A stretch of DNA of 64,000 nt, from assembly GCF_029428675.1 (NCBI RefSeq), contig NZ_JAJNEL010000001.1:3658001-3722000 (forward strand), written 5' to 3'. The notes beneath the pieces are model-generated. The model made no database searches. It was not told the DNA's origin and saw nothing but the letters and a program-made list of their open reading frames with translations. Position numbers and translations under genes: made by a program. Each line of letters begins with the position of its first letter. Within the stretch, counting starts at the first letter, position 1. This stretch comes from Streptomyces sp. JH14 (GTDB lineage Bacteria; Actinomycetota; Actinomycetes; Streptomycetales; Streptomycetaceae). Below, piece after piece: positions 19,201 to 27,384 of the stretch.

Positions 19201-21078
19201 CTGCGTCAGCCGGTCGCCGAGCGCCGCCGCGTCGGTGACGGTGGCGAACGCCGACGCGTCGGCGGTGAACTGCTCCACGTCCCGGTGGTAGGCGGCGAAC
19301 GCGTCGTCCCGGCTCAGGAACGCGACCGCGCGCTGCGCCGCCGAGGTGAGTTCGGCGGCAGTGGCCGCGGTGAGCTCGGCGATCCGGCCGGTGTCCGCGT
19401 ACCGCATCCCGGCGAGCGTCGCCATGTGGCCATGGGCGCGGCGCAGTTCGGTGAGCCGGTCGACCCAGGCGGCGGCGGACGGCGGGACCTCGCCGCGGAT
19501 ACGCCGGACGAGCCCGGTGATCCGGTCCGCCGTTGCGGTGAGCGCGTCGGCGGCCTGCCGGGTCAGTTCCTGCACGGTCTCGAACTCGGCCAGTACCTGG
19601 CGTGCCGTGCCGTGCATTTCCGCCAACGGGGCGGCCAGGTCGCCGAGTCCGGGATCCGTCAGCCAGTGGTAGCGGTCGGCGGCGCGGGTGCAGTCGGCGA
19701 CCAGCTGTCCGTACACGGCCGTGGTGGGCGTGGTTTCGGCGGCGCTGCGCGCGAGCGCGAGGCAGTCGGAGATCCCGCGCACCAGGTCGGCGTTGCCGAC
19801 GCGGGAGAGCGGACCGGTTCCGGCGGGACGGGAGGCGGCGTAGGTGTCGGAGACGTACGGGGTACGCCAGCGCTGCAGCGGATGGACGCGCGCCGGTTCG
19901 GCCGCCGCCGGGTCCTTGAGGAGAACGAGCGTGCCGTCGTCGAGGAGGGCGTGACCGCGGCCGAGCAGCGGGGTGGTGACCTCCTGGCGGATGAGGTTGT
20001 AGGGGAGGAGCAGGGCGCGGGCGCCGTCCCGGGAGCGGAAGAGGTAGAGGACGTCCTCACCGTTGGGGGAGCGGACGGCCCCCTCGAAGACCGGGTCGGT
20101 GAGCGGCTCGGAGAGGTCGAAGGTCCTGACGGCGCCGGTGGTGAGATAGGTGCCGCCGGGGAAGATGATCCCCTGGTCCTCGGGGAGCCGGTGGCAGGCC
20201 GGACCGATGGCGTCCAGACGCTGCACGGTCGACAGCAGTGTGTTGAAGACCAGGTGGCGCCAGGCGTCCTCGTTGTACGGGCGGATGCGCAGCAGGATCA
20301 GCGGCCCGACCTCGGCGAACTCGACGTCCGCGTCGGCCAGGGACTGGAGCGGGTCGGCGACCGGCTCCTCGTAGATCCCTTCGGGTGTGCCGGTGTCGTC
20401 GGCCGTCTTGACGGTCAGGGTGCCGCCGAGCGTGTCGACGAACAGGGCGCCGCTGTCACCGATCGCGATGTGCGGGTGGCGGCCGGGGACGTGCGACTCG
20501 CGACCGGTGGCCGTCCAGGTGAAATCGTGCGACGGCGGGAAGGCGTGGTCGCGGTCGCCGCGCGCGTCGAGGAACGCGCCGGGGGAGCCGTCCGGGGCGA
20601 GCGCCCAGCGCAGGACGCGGATGTCGTCGGCGTTCTCACCGGTACGGAACACCGCGAGCAGCCGGCCGTCGACGCGGCGCAGCCGCAGCAGGCGGGCGTC
20701 GCGGTAGTAGCGGTGCAGAGCGGTGAACTCGCGTACGAAGGTCTCATCGGCGAGGAGGGCGGTGGGGGCCGTCGCCAGGTCCGCGTCGTACAGCGCGAGG
20801 ACGTCGGCCACGGCGGGCTCGCCGCGGGTGCCCGGTCCGCGCTCGAAGCCGAACAGCAACTGGCCGCCCACGGCGGTGAGATCGCGGGGCAGCGACGGCT
20901 GCTCGGTGCGGATCTGTTCGGTGGCCAGCAACCGCAGCTCCGTCGAACCGAACGCTTCGGTGCGGCGGGCATTGAGGGCCTCGGCGCGGCGGGCGAGCTC
21001 GGCGGCCTGCACGGTGAGGCGGCGCCGGAGCACGTCGTAGGTGCCGGCGTCCACGGTGGGGGTGGGGTCGGTGTCCAT
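16216..21078 (-). CDS. Giant AAA+ ATPase, DUF3686 / 'DNA repair ATPase' family
   Basis: A protein of about 1620 residues. The N-terminal ~450 residues look like a beta-rich sensor region, residues ~550-950 are long charged helices likely to form coiled coils, and the C-terminus is an AAA+ domain with Walker A SPPGYGKTT near residue 1263 and Walker B LLHLDDIQ near 1323. Databases label this family 'ATPase involved in DNA repair', but direct evidence is thin. GGGAG stands about nine bases before the ATG at 21078; an open extension to 21378 is Arg/Pro-rich and has no site. It follows the flotillin gene after 259 bp. Confidence 0.85.
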   Translation of the reverse strand: MDTDPTPTVDAGTYDVLRRRLTVQAAELARRAEALNARRTEAFGSTELRLLATEQIRTEQPSLPRDLTAVGGQLLFGFERGPGTRGEPAVADVLALYDADLATAPTALLADETFVREFTALHRYYRDARLLRLRRVDGRLLAVFRTGENADDIRVLRWALAPDGSPGAFLDARGDRDHAFPPSHDFTWTATGRESHVPGRHPHIAIGDSGALFVDTLGGTLTVKTADDTGTPEGIYEEPVADPLQSLADADVEFAEVGPLILLRIRPYNEDAWRHLVFNTLLSTVQRLDAIGPACHRLPEDQGIIFPGGTYLTTGAVRTFDLSEPLTDPVFEGAVRSPNGEDVLYLFRSRDGARALLLPYNLIRQEVTTPLLGRGHALLDDGTLVLLKDPAAAEPARVHPLQRWRTPYVSDTYAASRPAGTGPLSRVGNADLVRGISDCLALARSAAETTPTTAVYGQLVADCTRAADRYHWLTDPGLGDLAAPLAEMHGTARQVLAEFETVQELTRQAADALTATADRITGLVRRIRGEVPPSAAAWVDRLTELRRAHGHMATLAGMRYADTGRIAELTAATAAELTSAAQRAVAFLSRDDAFAAYHRDVEQFTADASAFATVTDAAALGDRLTQLADGLSTVTDVVAGLDIGDATVRTSILERIADVLGGVNRARATLAARRRELLDREGRAEFAAESALLGQAVTGALAAADSPDACDEQLARMLLQVENLESRFAEYDDFLAALAERRTEVYEAFSARKQTLQDARARRAERLAESAARVLETVSRRLTALADLDAVHTFFASDPMVAKVVRTADELRGLGDPVRAEELDGRLKAARQEAGRALRDRSELYADGGATIRLGRHRFAVNTQPFDLTLVPSGERLAFAVTGTDYRAPVTDPAFEATRPYWEQLLPSESPSVYRGEHLAARLLDEHGADALAAREPDELLSFVRESAAAAYDEGYQRGVHDEDATAILTALLGLHAGAGLLRVPPQVRAAAQLFWTYEADAALRTSWTRRAVSLARARAEFGAAPAISALQEEWAARIAGEHGRPAAAYLFEELTSGPAGFVTSAAVRTFLDKFRRTTGTSAYDEDLAALRDDLPARRQLVEGWLTSYATASGAGIGSGDLAEAVAVELCPEPATERYDCEAPLTATVQGLLGAHPRIDRGRLSVRLDELLARTAGFRAAVVPGFRAYQRQRTALVAAERARLRLDEHRPRVMSAFVRNRLLDEVYLPLIGDSLAKQLSTADAGRRTDSQGLLLLVSPPGYGKTTLMEYVAHRLGLVLVKISGPSLGREVTSLDPAQAPDATARQEIEKINFALEAGNNTLLHLDDIQHTSPELLQKFIPLCDATRRVEGVQNGEPRSYDLRGKRFAVCMAGNPYTESGEQFRIPDMLANRADVWNLGEVLSGREDVFALSFVENALTANPVLAPLAGCSREDLALLVRLASGTEPSAHADRLGHPYAPAELDGIVSVLRHLLTARSTVLAVNAAYIASAAQTDATRTEPPFRLQGSYRNMNRIAERIVPVMNDAELAAVVDDHYAGEAQTLTTGAEANLLKLASLRGTLTPEQAERWAAITASYVRTQALGGPDGSRGGDSVSRAVAALGLLADRIAAVESAIRNGDR

Positions 21079-21337
21079 GCGTACGGCTCCCTGCGCGATG
21101 TGGTTCGGTCGCCGCGGCCTCCGGCCGCGGTTTCGTCCTCGAACTCCCCCATGGCCCCGAGGGAATGGGGGGACGGCCTCGACGGGCCGGAAGGCCCGCC
21201 CGGCCGTTCGGGTCCGTCCGGCGTCCGAGGACGGAGCCGCCCGGTCGGGCCTGTGGTGTGCGGTGGGCGGGCGCCGGGAGGCCGTCCCGGGCCCGTCCGG
21301 TGCGTGAGGACGGAACGGCCCCCGTCCACGACAGCCC

Positions 21338-23452
21338 TCAGGCCACCGGCGATCCGTTTCGCGACGCCGGTACGTCACCCGTGGCCGGTACCGCCCCCAC
21401 CGGCACGTCCGCCAGGCCCAACTGCCGTGCCGAGTCCAGGAGTCGCCGGAGCTGTCCGGCGTCCGCCCCCGTCCCCGGCGCCCTCATCATCCGCATCAGC
21501 AGCGCCGACACCGTCAGGTTCTGCACATCGCCCGTCGAGACCGAGCCGAGCACGTGAGTCAGGTCGTCCGTGAACGACGACGTGCCGTTCAGCCACGGCC
21601 CGGCGAGGGCCTTCGCCGTGTCCGAGTTCTCCACGAACCCGTCGACGCTCTTGCCGAGCGCGATCGACGAGACCAGCCGGTCGAAGAAGACCGATTCCCC
21701 GCCGATGATGTCGATGTCGGCGTTCTCCAGACCGGTGGCCACGATCGTCGCCTGCGCCTCGGCGACCTGCCGCTGCACGTCGAGTCCGGCCAGCCGGATC
21801 TCCTTCTCGGCGGCGAGCCGCAGCCGGTACTCCTCGTGTCCGCGCGACGCGTCGTCCAGCGCCGCCATCGCCGCCGCCTTCTCGGTGAGCCCGGCCGCCT
21901 CGGCCTTCAGCTTCTCGCCGATCATCGCCGCGTCCGCAGTGGCCTGCGCCCGGGTGCCCTCGGCGGTGGCCAGTGCCTTCAGCCTGGCCCCCTCCGCCTC
22001 GGCCTTGAGCCGGGCCGAGGTGGCCTCGGCCTCGGCGAGGCCGGTCTTCTCGATGGCGTCGGCCGCCGCCTCCCGGACCTGCACCTCCGCCAGGCCGGGC
22101 GCCGCGGACTCCGCCTGGACGCCCTCGGCGAGCCGCAGCTTCGCCCGGGCGTCGAGGTCCGCGCTCTTCAGCCGGGCCTCGGCGAGCGTCAGTTGCTCCG
22201 CCGCGCGGTGCGTGGCGGCCGCCTCGGCGGCCTCCGCCGCCTTGATGTCCTTGACCAGCTTCTCCTGGGCCTCCGCCTCCGCGGCGATGATCACCGACTT
22301 GCGGGTACGCTCCGACTCCTCGACGGCCCGCAACGTCTTGATCGACTCCTCCTGCTCGGCGACCGTACGGTCCACCGCGATCCGTTCCCGGATCACATCG
22401 GCGACCTCGCGGCGCTCGGCCTCGACCTCCTTCGTCGCGGCGATCCGGTTGAGCTCGGTCTGCCGCTCGCGCCCGATGACCTCGATCAGCCGGTCCTTCT
22501 CGATGCGCTCGTTCTCGACCGCGATGACGCGCTCGCGGTTCTTCTGCGCGACGGCGATCTCCCGCGCCTGGTTCTCGCGCTGGATCCCGAGCTGCTCCTC
22601 GGTACGGATGAACGCGGCCTGCGCGCCGAGCCGTTCCTCCTCCTGGACCCGGGCGGTCGCCGCCTCCTCGCGGGCCCGCAGCGTCTCGACCTCACGCCGC
22701 TGCTTGATCTCGGCCTCGGCCTGCCGGCGCTCCAGTTCCAGGATGGTCTCGCGGGCGTCGACGTTCTGCCGCGTGATCTCCTTCTGCTCGGTGCGCTGGT
22801 ACTCGTTGGTGCGCACATGCTCGATCGTCGTCAGTTCGGTGATCTTGCGAATGCCCTGTGCGTCGAGGATGTTGGCGCCGTCGAGCTGCGTCATCGGCGT
22901 CTGTTCCAGGTGGTCGATGGCCGCGTCGTCGAGGTGGTAGCCGTTCAGGTCGGTGCCGATGACCCGGATGATGCGGTCGCGGAACTCCTCGCGCTTGGTG
23001 TAGAGATCGACGAAGTCCAGCTGCTTGCCGACCGTCTTGAGGGCTTCGGCGAACTTCGCGGCGAAGAAGTCCTGGATGGCGGCCTTGTCGCTGGCCCGTT
23101 CGGTGCCGATGGCCTGGGCGACCTTGATGACGTCCTCGACGGTCTTGTTGACCCGTACGAAGAAGTTGATGTGGATGTCGGCGCGGATGTTGTCCTGGCA
23201 GATGAGGCCCTCGCGCCCGGTGCGGCGGATCTCGATCGTCTTCACCGAGATGTCCATGTACTCGGCCTTGTGCAGCACCGGCAGGACGACCGCGCCGGTG
23301 AAGGTCACGTCGACTTTCTTGGTCTTGGAGATGATCAGCGCCTTGCCCTGTTCGACCTTGCGGAAGAGCCGGCTGACGACGAGGAGCAGGGTGATCGCGA
23401 TGAGCAGGACCACGGCGATGAGCACACCGAAGCCCAGGGAGATGGCGTCCAT
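21338..23452 (-). CDS. Flotillin-family SPFH membrane scaffold protein
   Basis: A 704-residue protein with one N-terminal transmembrane helix (~5-28), an SPFH/band-7 domain (~30-215, with KVEQGKALIISKTKK), a long Ala/Glu/Lys-rich coiled coil (~220-590) and a flexible tail. Flotillins assemble membrane microdomains and scaffold signalling or repair complexes. The coiled coil has many AEAEA-type repeats. It lies between the NfeD-like gene (115 bp upstream) and the giant ATPase, all on one strand, so the three probably act together. Confidence 0.93.
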   Translation of the reverse strand: MDAISLGFGVLIAVVLLIAITLLLVVSRLFRKVEQGKALIISKTKKVDVTFTGAVVLPVLHKAEYMDISVKTIEIRRTGREGLICQDNIRADIHINFFVRVNKTVEDVIKVAQAIGTERASDKAAIQDFFAAKFAEALKTVGKQLDFVDLYTKREEFRDRIIRVIGTDLNGYHLDDAAIDHLEQTPMTQLDGANILDAQGIRKITELTTIEHVRTNEYQRTEQKEITRQNVDARETILELERRQAEAEIKQRREVETLRAREEAATARVQEEERLGAQAAFIRTEEQLGIQRENQAREIAVAQKNRERVIAVENERIEKDRLIEVIGRERQTELNRIAATKEVEAERREVADVIRERIAVDRTVAEQEESIKTLRAVEESERTRKSVIIAAEAEAQEKLVKDIKAAEAAEAAATHRAAEQLTLAEARLKSADLDARAKLRLAEGVQAESAAPGLAEVQVREAAADAIEKTGLAEAEATSARLKAEAEGARLKALATAEGTRAQATADAAMIGEKLKAEAAGLTEKAAAMAALDDASRGHEEYRLRLAAEKEIRLAGLDVQRQVAEAQATIVATGLENADIDIIGGESVFFDRLVSSIALGKSVDGFVENSDTAKALAGPWLNGTSSFTDDLTHVLGSVSTGDVQNLTVSALLMRMMRAPGTGADAGQLRRLLDSARQLGLADVPVGAVPATGDVPASRNGSPVA

Positions 23453-23567
23453 GACAGTCCTTGGCGGCTGGTGAGGAAGAAGAGGGGAGGAGGGGTACGG
23501 AGCGGGCGGCGTCGGGCAGCCGCGTCTGCGCGCCGGAAATCTGCGGGCGGCGTCGTCGGCGGACGGC

Positions 23568-24236
23568 TCAGCCGGAACGGCGGGGCTTGGTACGCGGCAG
23601 CGGCCGGGGCTGCGACGGTGGCGGTGGTCCCGGGTCGAGCGTCACGTCGTACGGCGAGACCCAGAAGAACTCGCCCTCGTCGTCGTATGCGTACAGCAGC
23701 CCCGCACTGCCTGCGGTGAGGACCCCTTCGTCCGGCTGCGAGAACTGCCTGACCTGGACGATGGCGGTGGAGCCGTCGGCTGCCGCGACCTCGGCCTGGC
23801 CGAAGTCGGAGCTGACGGAGCCGGTGCGGACCGTGCAGACCCGGCCGAGGAAGTCCCGGCGCGAGGGCGGCGGTTCGTCCGGGAAGTGGCGGCGGTAGCG
23901 GCCAACGAGGATCCGGACCACGGCCCAGGAGATCAGCAGCGCCCCGGCGAGTACGGCGCAGGCGAGTACGGCCCGGGCCGTGCCCGTGACCGTGCTGCGG
24001 TGCAGCAGGACGGAGCCGGTCAGGCTGGTGAACCAGGCGACGACCACCATCACGGACACCGAGACGGAGACCGGCGCACCGCTGATCCCGGCCAGGTCGG
24101 TGTCGAGGTCCCCGTCGAAGGCGTGGTGGTCGGCCGCGCCGGCCAGGACCAGCAGCCAGAAGCAGACGACGACCACCAGGGCCGCACCGAACAGGGCGGC
24201 CGGAAAGGAGAACGCCGCGCTCAGGAACTCCTGCAT
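23568..24236 (-). CDS. NfeD/YqiJ-like OB-fold membrane protein, flotillin partner
   Basis: A 222-residue protein with about three membrane helices in residues 5-115 and a soluble C-terminal beta domain (~125-200, FLGRVCTVRTGSVSSDFGQAEV) that looks like the OB fold of NfeD/YuaF proteins, known partners of flotillins. A Pro/Arg tail closes the protein. GGGGGGAG lies seven bases before the ATG at 24236, supporting this start. It heads the flotillin/ATPase gene set. Confidence 0.82.
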   Translation of the reverse strand: MQEFLSAAFSFPAALFGAALVVVVCFWLLVLAGAADHHAFDGDLDTDLAGISGAPVSVSVSVMVVVAWFTSLTGSVLLHRSTVTGTARAVLACAVLAGALLISWAVVRILVGRYRRHFPDEPPPSRRDFLGRVCTVRTGSVSSDFGQAEVAAADGSTAIVQVRQFSQPDEGVLTAGSAGLLYAYDDEGEFFWVSPYDVTLDPGPPPPSQPRPLPRTKPRRSG

Positions 24237-24296
24237 CGGTGCACTCCCCCCTGCGTGTGAGCGGGGGCGCGGCGGACGCGTCGTGCGGCGGTGACC

Positions 24297-24337
24297 CGGG
24301 TGCTGCGACGCCGCCGACAGCGGCGTCGCAGCACCCG
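24297..24337. repeat. 18-bp perfect inverted repeat in a divergent promoter region
   Basis: CGGGTGCTGCGACGCCGC at 24297-24314 pairs perfectly with 24320-24337 across a CGACA loop. It lies 60 bp before the NfeD-like gene and 190 bp before the divergent PucR gene, so it is not an ordinary gene-end terminator, and no T tract follows on either side. The remainder of 24237-24525 shows no gene. Confidence 0.85.
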
Positions 24338-24525
24338 AGTCCTCCCCCGTCCCCGTATCCCCCGTGTTTCCCCCGGCTGGTGCCGGTTCTGATCGTGACA
24401 GCCGATGCGCCTGTGCCGCATTGCCGGTATCCGGCAGTCTTTGTACTTCCTTGATGCCGGGCACCAGCACCTGCCCCGATGCGTTGAGTAAGTGTCAGAG
24501 ACGCATCAAAACTGGAGGCAAGGGC

Positions 24526-25596
24526 GTGCCGGAGCCGGAGATCGCCGACGACTGGCTGGGGGATTACACCCGCATACTGGGCGAGGTCGCCGCGACCGGG
24601 CGCCGGCTGACACGCGACGAGCTGGACAGCCGCCGGGATCTGGGCCGAAAGGCCGCCGAGGCCGGAGCCCAGCTGCGCGCCCTGGTCGGTCTCCATCTGG
24701 CGGCGACCCGCACCGTCTGGCCGGGCATCGACGCCGCCCGCCCGGCGTCCGCCGGCTGCGTGCTGGCCGCGGTCGAGCAGGCCGTCGACGCGTTCGCCGA
24801 GGGGTTCGAGCGGGCCCAGCGGCTCACCGTACGGCGGGAGGAGGCGGCGCGCCGCGAGTTCATCGACGACCTGCTGTACGGGCGCAGCGACCTGGGCCGG
24901 CTCGCCGAACGGGCCACCCGCTTCGGGCTGCGGCTGTCACGCGCCCATGCGGTCGCCGTGGCGGCGGGGCCGGAGGCGTACACCGAGACGGATGCGGTGC
25001 CGCGCCAGGTGGAGTCGGCGCTGCTGGCCCGTTTCGACGGCCGGGAGATCCTGCTGACGACGAAGGACGGGCGTCTGGTCTGTATCGCCCCGGGCTCCCA
25101 GCCGGAGGCCCTGCGCCATTTCGCCAAGCAGGCGCATGCGGCGACGGACGGCGGCCGGGTCGCGGTCGGCCGCCCGCACCGGGGCCCGGGCGGTGTCGTC
25201 CAGTCGTACGACGAGGCGCTCGCCGCGATCGACCTGGCGGACCGCATGAACCTGGACGATCCGGTGCTGTACGCCGCCGACCTGCTGGTCTACCCCGTCC
25301 TGACCCGGGACCGGCAGGCCATGGCCGACCTGGTGCGCAGCCAGCTGGGCCCCCTCCGACAGGCCCGCGGCGGCGCGGAACCGCTGCTGAAGACGCTCGC
25401 CGCCTACTTCGACGCGGGCTGTGTCGCCGCCGAGGCGGCCCGGCGGCTGACGCTGAGCGTGCGGGCGCTCACCTACCGGCTGGAGCGGATCCATCAGCTG
25501 ACCGGTTCCGATCCGTCCGACCCGATGCACCGGTACACGCTGCAGACGGCGGTGATCGGCGCCCGGCTGCTGGACTGGCCGGCGAACGAACTCTGA
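24526..25596 (+). CDS. PucR/CdaR-type transcriptional regulator
   Basis: A 356-residue regulator. The central region (~120-280) resembles the GGDEF-like domain of CdaR proteins, and the C-terminus has the PucR helix-turn-helix (GCVAAEAARRLTLSVRALTYRL). GGAGG seven bases before the GTG at 24526 supports this start. Such regulators often sense small metabolites. It precedes a DHA2 exporter on the same strand by about 190 bp and may regulate it; that link is inferred only from position. Confidence 0.88.
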   Translation: MPEPEIADDWLGDYTRILGEVAATGRRLTRDELDSRRDLGRKAAEAGAQLRALVGLHLAATRTVWPGIDAARPASAGCVLAAVEQAVDAFAEGFERAQRLTVRREEAARREFIDDLLYGRSDLGRLAERATRFGLRLSRAHAVAVAAGPEAYTETDAVPRQVESALLARFDGREILLTTKDGRLVCIAPGSQPEALRHFAKQAHAATDGGRVAVGRPHRGPGGVVQSYDEALAAIDLADRMNLDDPVLYAADLLVYPVLTRDRQAMADLVRSQLGPLRQARGGAEPLLKTLAAYFDAGCVAAEAARRLTLSVRALTYRLERIHQLTGSDPSDPMHRYTLQTAVIGARLLDWPANEL

Positions 25597-25788
25597 CGTC
25601 CCCGCCGCACCCGGGGGCCGGTCCGGCCCCTCGACCGGTGCGTGCGGGCCGGCCACGGACCCCCTCATCTGCCGGATCCCGGCAGGTCCGGACCCGTGCG
25701 CCCCTTCCCGCATGCGGCGATCCTGAGCTGCGCCTAGCGTGAGGTGCGGGGGGTGTTCGGACGTGTGCACCGAGGGAGACCCAGAACC

Positions 25789-27363
25789 ATGGCACGTCAC
25801 GCACGTCATGCGCGCGCTCCGTCCCCCGAGGTGAAACCGTCCGCCGGCCGACCGGCCCCCCGGGGCGCCCCGCATGTCGCGCTCTCTGCGCCGTCCCGTC
25901 CCGAGCCCCGGCGCGTGCAGGGACCGGAGCGCCGATGGTGGGTGCTCGGGGTGATCGGTCTGGCGCAGCTGATGGTGGTCCTGGACGCCACCATCGTGAA
26001 CATCGCCCTGCCCTCCGCCCAGCGGGACCTCGGCTTCTCCGACGGCAACCGCCAGTGGATCGTGACGTCGTACGCCCTGGTCTTCGGCTCGCTGCTGCTG
26101 CTCGGCGGCCGGATCGCCGACCTGGTGGGCCGCAAGATCGTCTTCCTGACCGGTCTGGTCGGCTTCGCGGTGGCCTCGGCGATCGGGGGCGCCGCCCCGG
26201 GCTTCGAGGTCCTGGTCGTCGCCCGCGCGCTCCAGGGCATGTTCGGCGCGCTGCTCGCGCCGGCCGCGCTCTCTCTCCTCACCACGACGTTCACCGTCCC
26301 GAAGGAGCGGGCCAAGGCCTTCGGGATCTACGGCGCCATCGCGGGCACCGGCGGCGCGGTGGGGCTGCTGCTCGGCGGGGTCCTCACCGAGTATCTGAAC
26401 TGGCGCTGGTGCCTGTACGTCAACCTGCTGTTCGCCCTGGCCGCCTTCGTCGGCGGAGCCCGGCTGCTGTCCGCCGGTGCCCCCGCCCACCGCCCGAGGC
26501 TCGATGTCCCGGGCACGGTCCTGGTCTCGTCGGGTCTCTTCTGCATCGTTTTCGGCTTCTCCAATGCCGGGTCGCACCAGTGGAGTTCACCGCACACCTG
26601 GGGTTTCCTCGCGGCGGGCGGAGTGCTCGTGGCGGCGTTCGCCTGGTGGCAGACGCGGGCGGTGCACCCGCTGCTGCCGCTGCGGGTGGTGCTGAACCGG
26701 AACCGAGGAGCGTCGTACCTGGCGATGTTCATCGCCGGCGGCGGCATGTTCGGCGTGTTCCTCTTCCTCACGTACTACCTGCAGAAGACCCTGCTCTACT
26801 CGCCGGTCGCCACCGGTCTCGCGTTCATCCCGATGGTCGCCCTGATGATCGCGACGTCGATGACGACGACCAATGTGCTGGTGCCGCGGTTCGGCGCGAA
26901 GCCGGTCGTGCCGCTCGGCATGGGCATCGCAGCGGCCGCCATGGTGTGGATGACCAGCCTGGACCTGACCAGCGGTTACGTCACCCATGTGCTGCCCAAT
27001 CTGCTCTTCCTCGGCCTGGGGCTCGGCATGGTCTTCGCGACCGTGATGAACCTGGCCACGTACGGGGTGGCCGCCCGTGACGCGGGGGTGGCCTCGGCCA
27101 TGGTCACCACCAGCCAGCAGGTGGGCGGTTCCATCGGCACGGCGCTGCTGAACACGCTCGCCACCGGCGCCGCCACGAGCTACCTCGCCGGGCGTCGGCC
27201 GACCCCCGCCGACATCGCCGGGGCCCAGCTGCACAGCTACTCCACCGCGTACTGGTGGTCGGCGGGCTACTTCGCCCTCGGGATGCTGGTCACCGTGGTC
27301 CTGTACCGCCGGGGCGCACCCCGTCCCCAGAGGGTGGAGGAGCCGGCCCCGGTCCGTGCCTGA
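25789..27363 (+). CDS. MFS drug exporter, DHA2 (EmrB/QacA) family
   Basis: A 524-residue transporter with about 14 hydrophobic segments. TM1 carries the family motif LMVVLDATIVNIALPSAQ, followed by WIVTSYALVFGSLLLLGGRIADLVGRK with motif A (split at natural breaks here). It probably exports drugs or metabolites using the proton gradient. The N-terminal ~45 residues are Arg/Pro-rich and cytoplasmic. GGGAG precedes the ATG by about ten bases. It is convergent with the lysA-like gene, 21 bp away. Confidence 0.93.
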   Translation: MARHARHARAPSPEVKPSAGRPAPRGAPHVALSAPSRPEPRRVQGPERRWWVLGVIGLAQLMVVLDATIVNIALPSAQRDLGFSDGNRQWIVTSYALVFGSLLLLGGRIADLVGRKIVFLTGLVGFAVASAIGGAAPGFEVLVVARALQGMFGALLAPAALSLLTTTFTVPKERAKAFGIYGAIAGTGGAVGLLLGGVLTEYLNWRWCLYVNLLFALAAFVGGARLLSAGAPAHRPRLDVPGTVLVSSGLFCIVFGFSNAGSHQWSSPHTWGFLAAGGVLVAAFAWWQTRAVHPLLPLRVVLNRNRGASYLAMFIAGGGMFGVFLFLTYYLQKTLLYSPVATGLAFIPMVALMIATSMTTTNVLVPRFGAKPVVPLGMGIAAAAMVWMTSLDLTSGYVTHVLPNLLFLGLGLGMVFATVMNLATYGVAARDAGVASAMVTTSQQVGGSIGTALLNTLATGAATSYLAGRRPTPADIAGAQLHSYSTAYWWSAGYFALGMLVTVVLYRRGAPRPQRVEEPAPVRA

Positions 27364-27384
27364 CGACGAGGCCGGTCTCCCGCC

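Noticed and set aside
19285..21573. Plus-strand open frame of about 760 codons opposite the giant ATPase
   Set aside because: Composition is Gly/Arg/Val-rich with no recognisable motif, as expected for the reverse of a high-GC gene; the minus strand carries the AAA+ domain and a good start.
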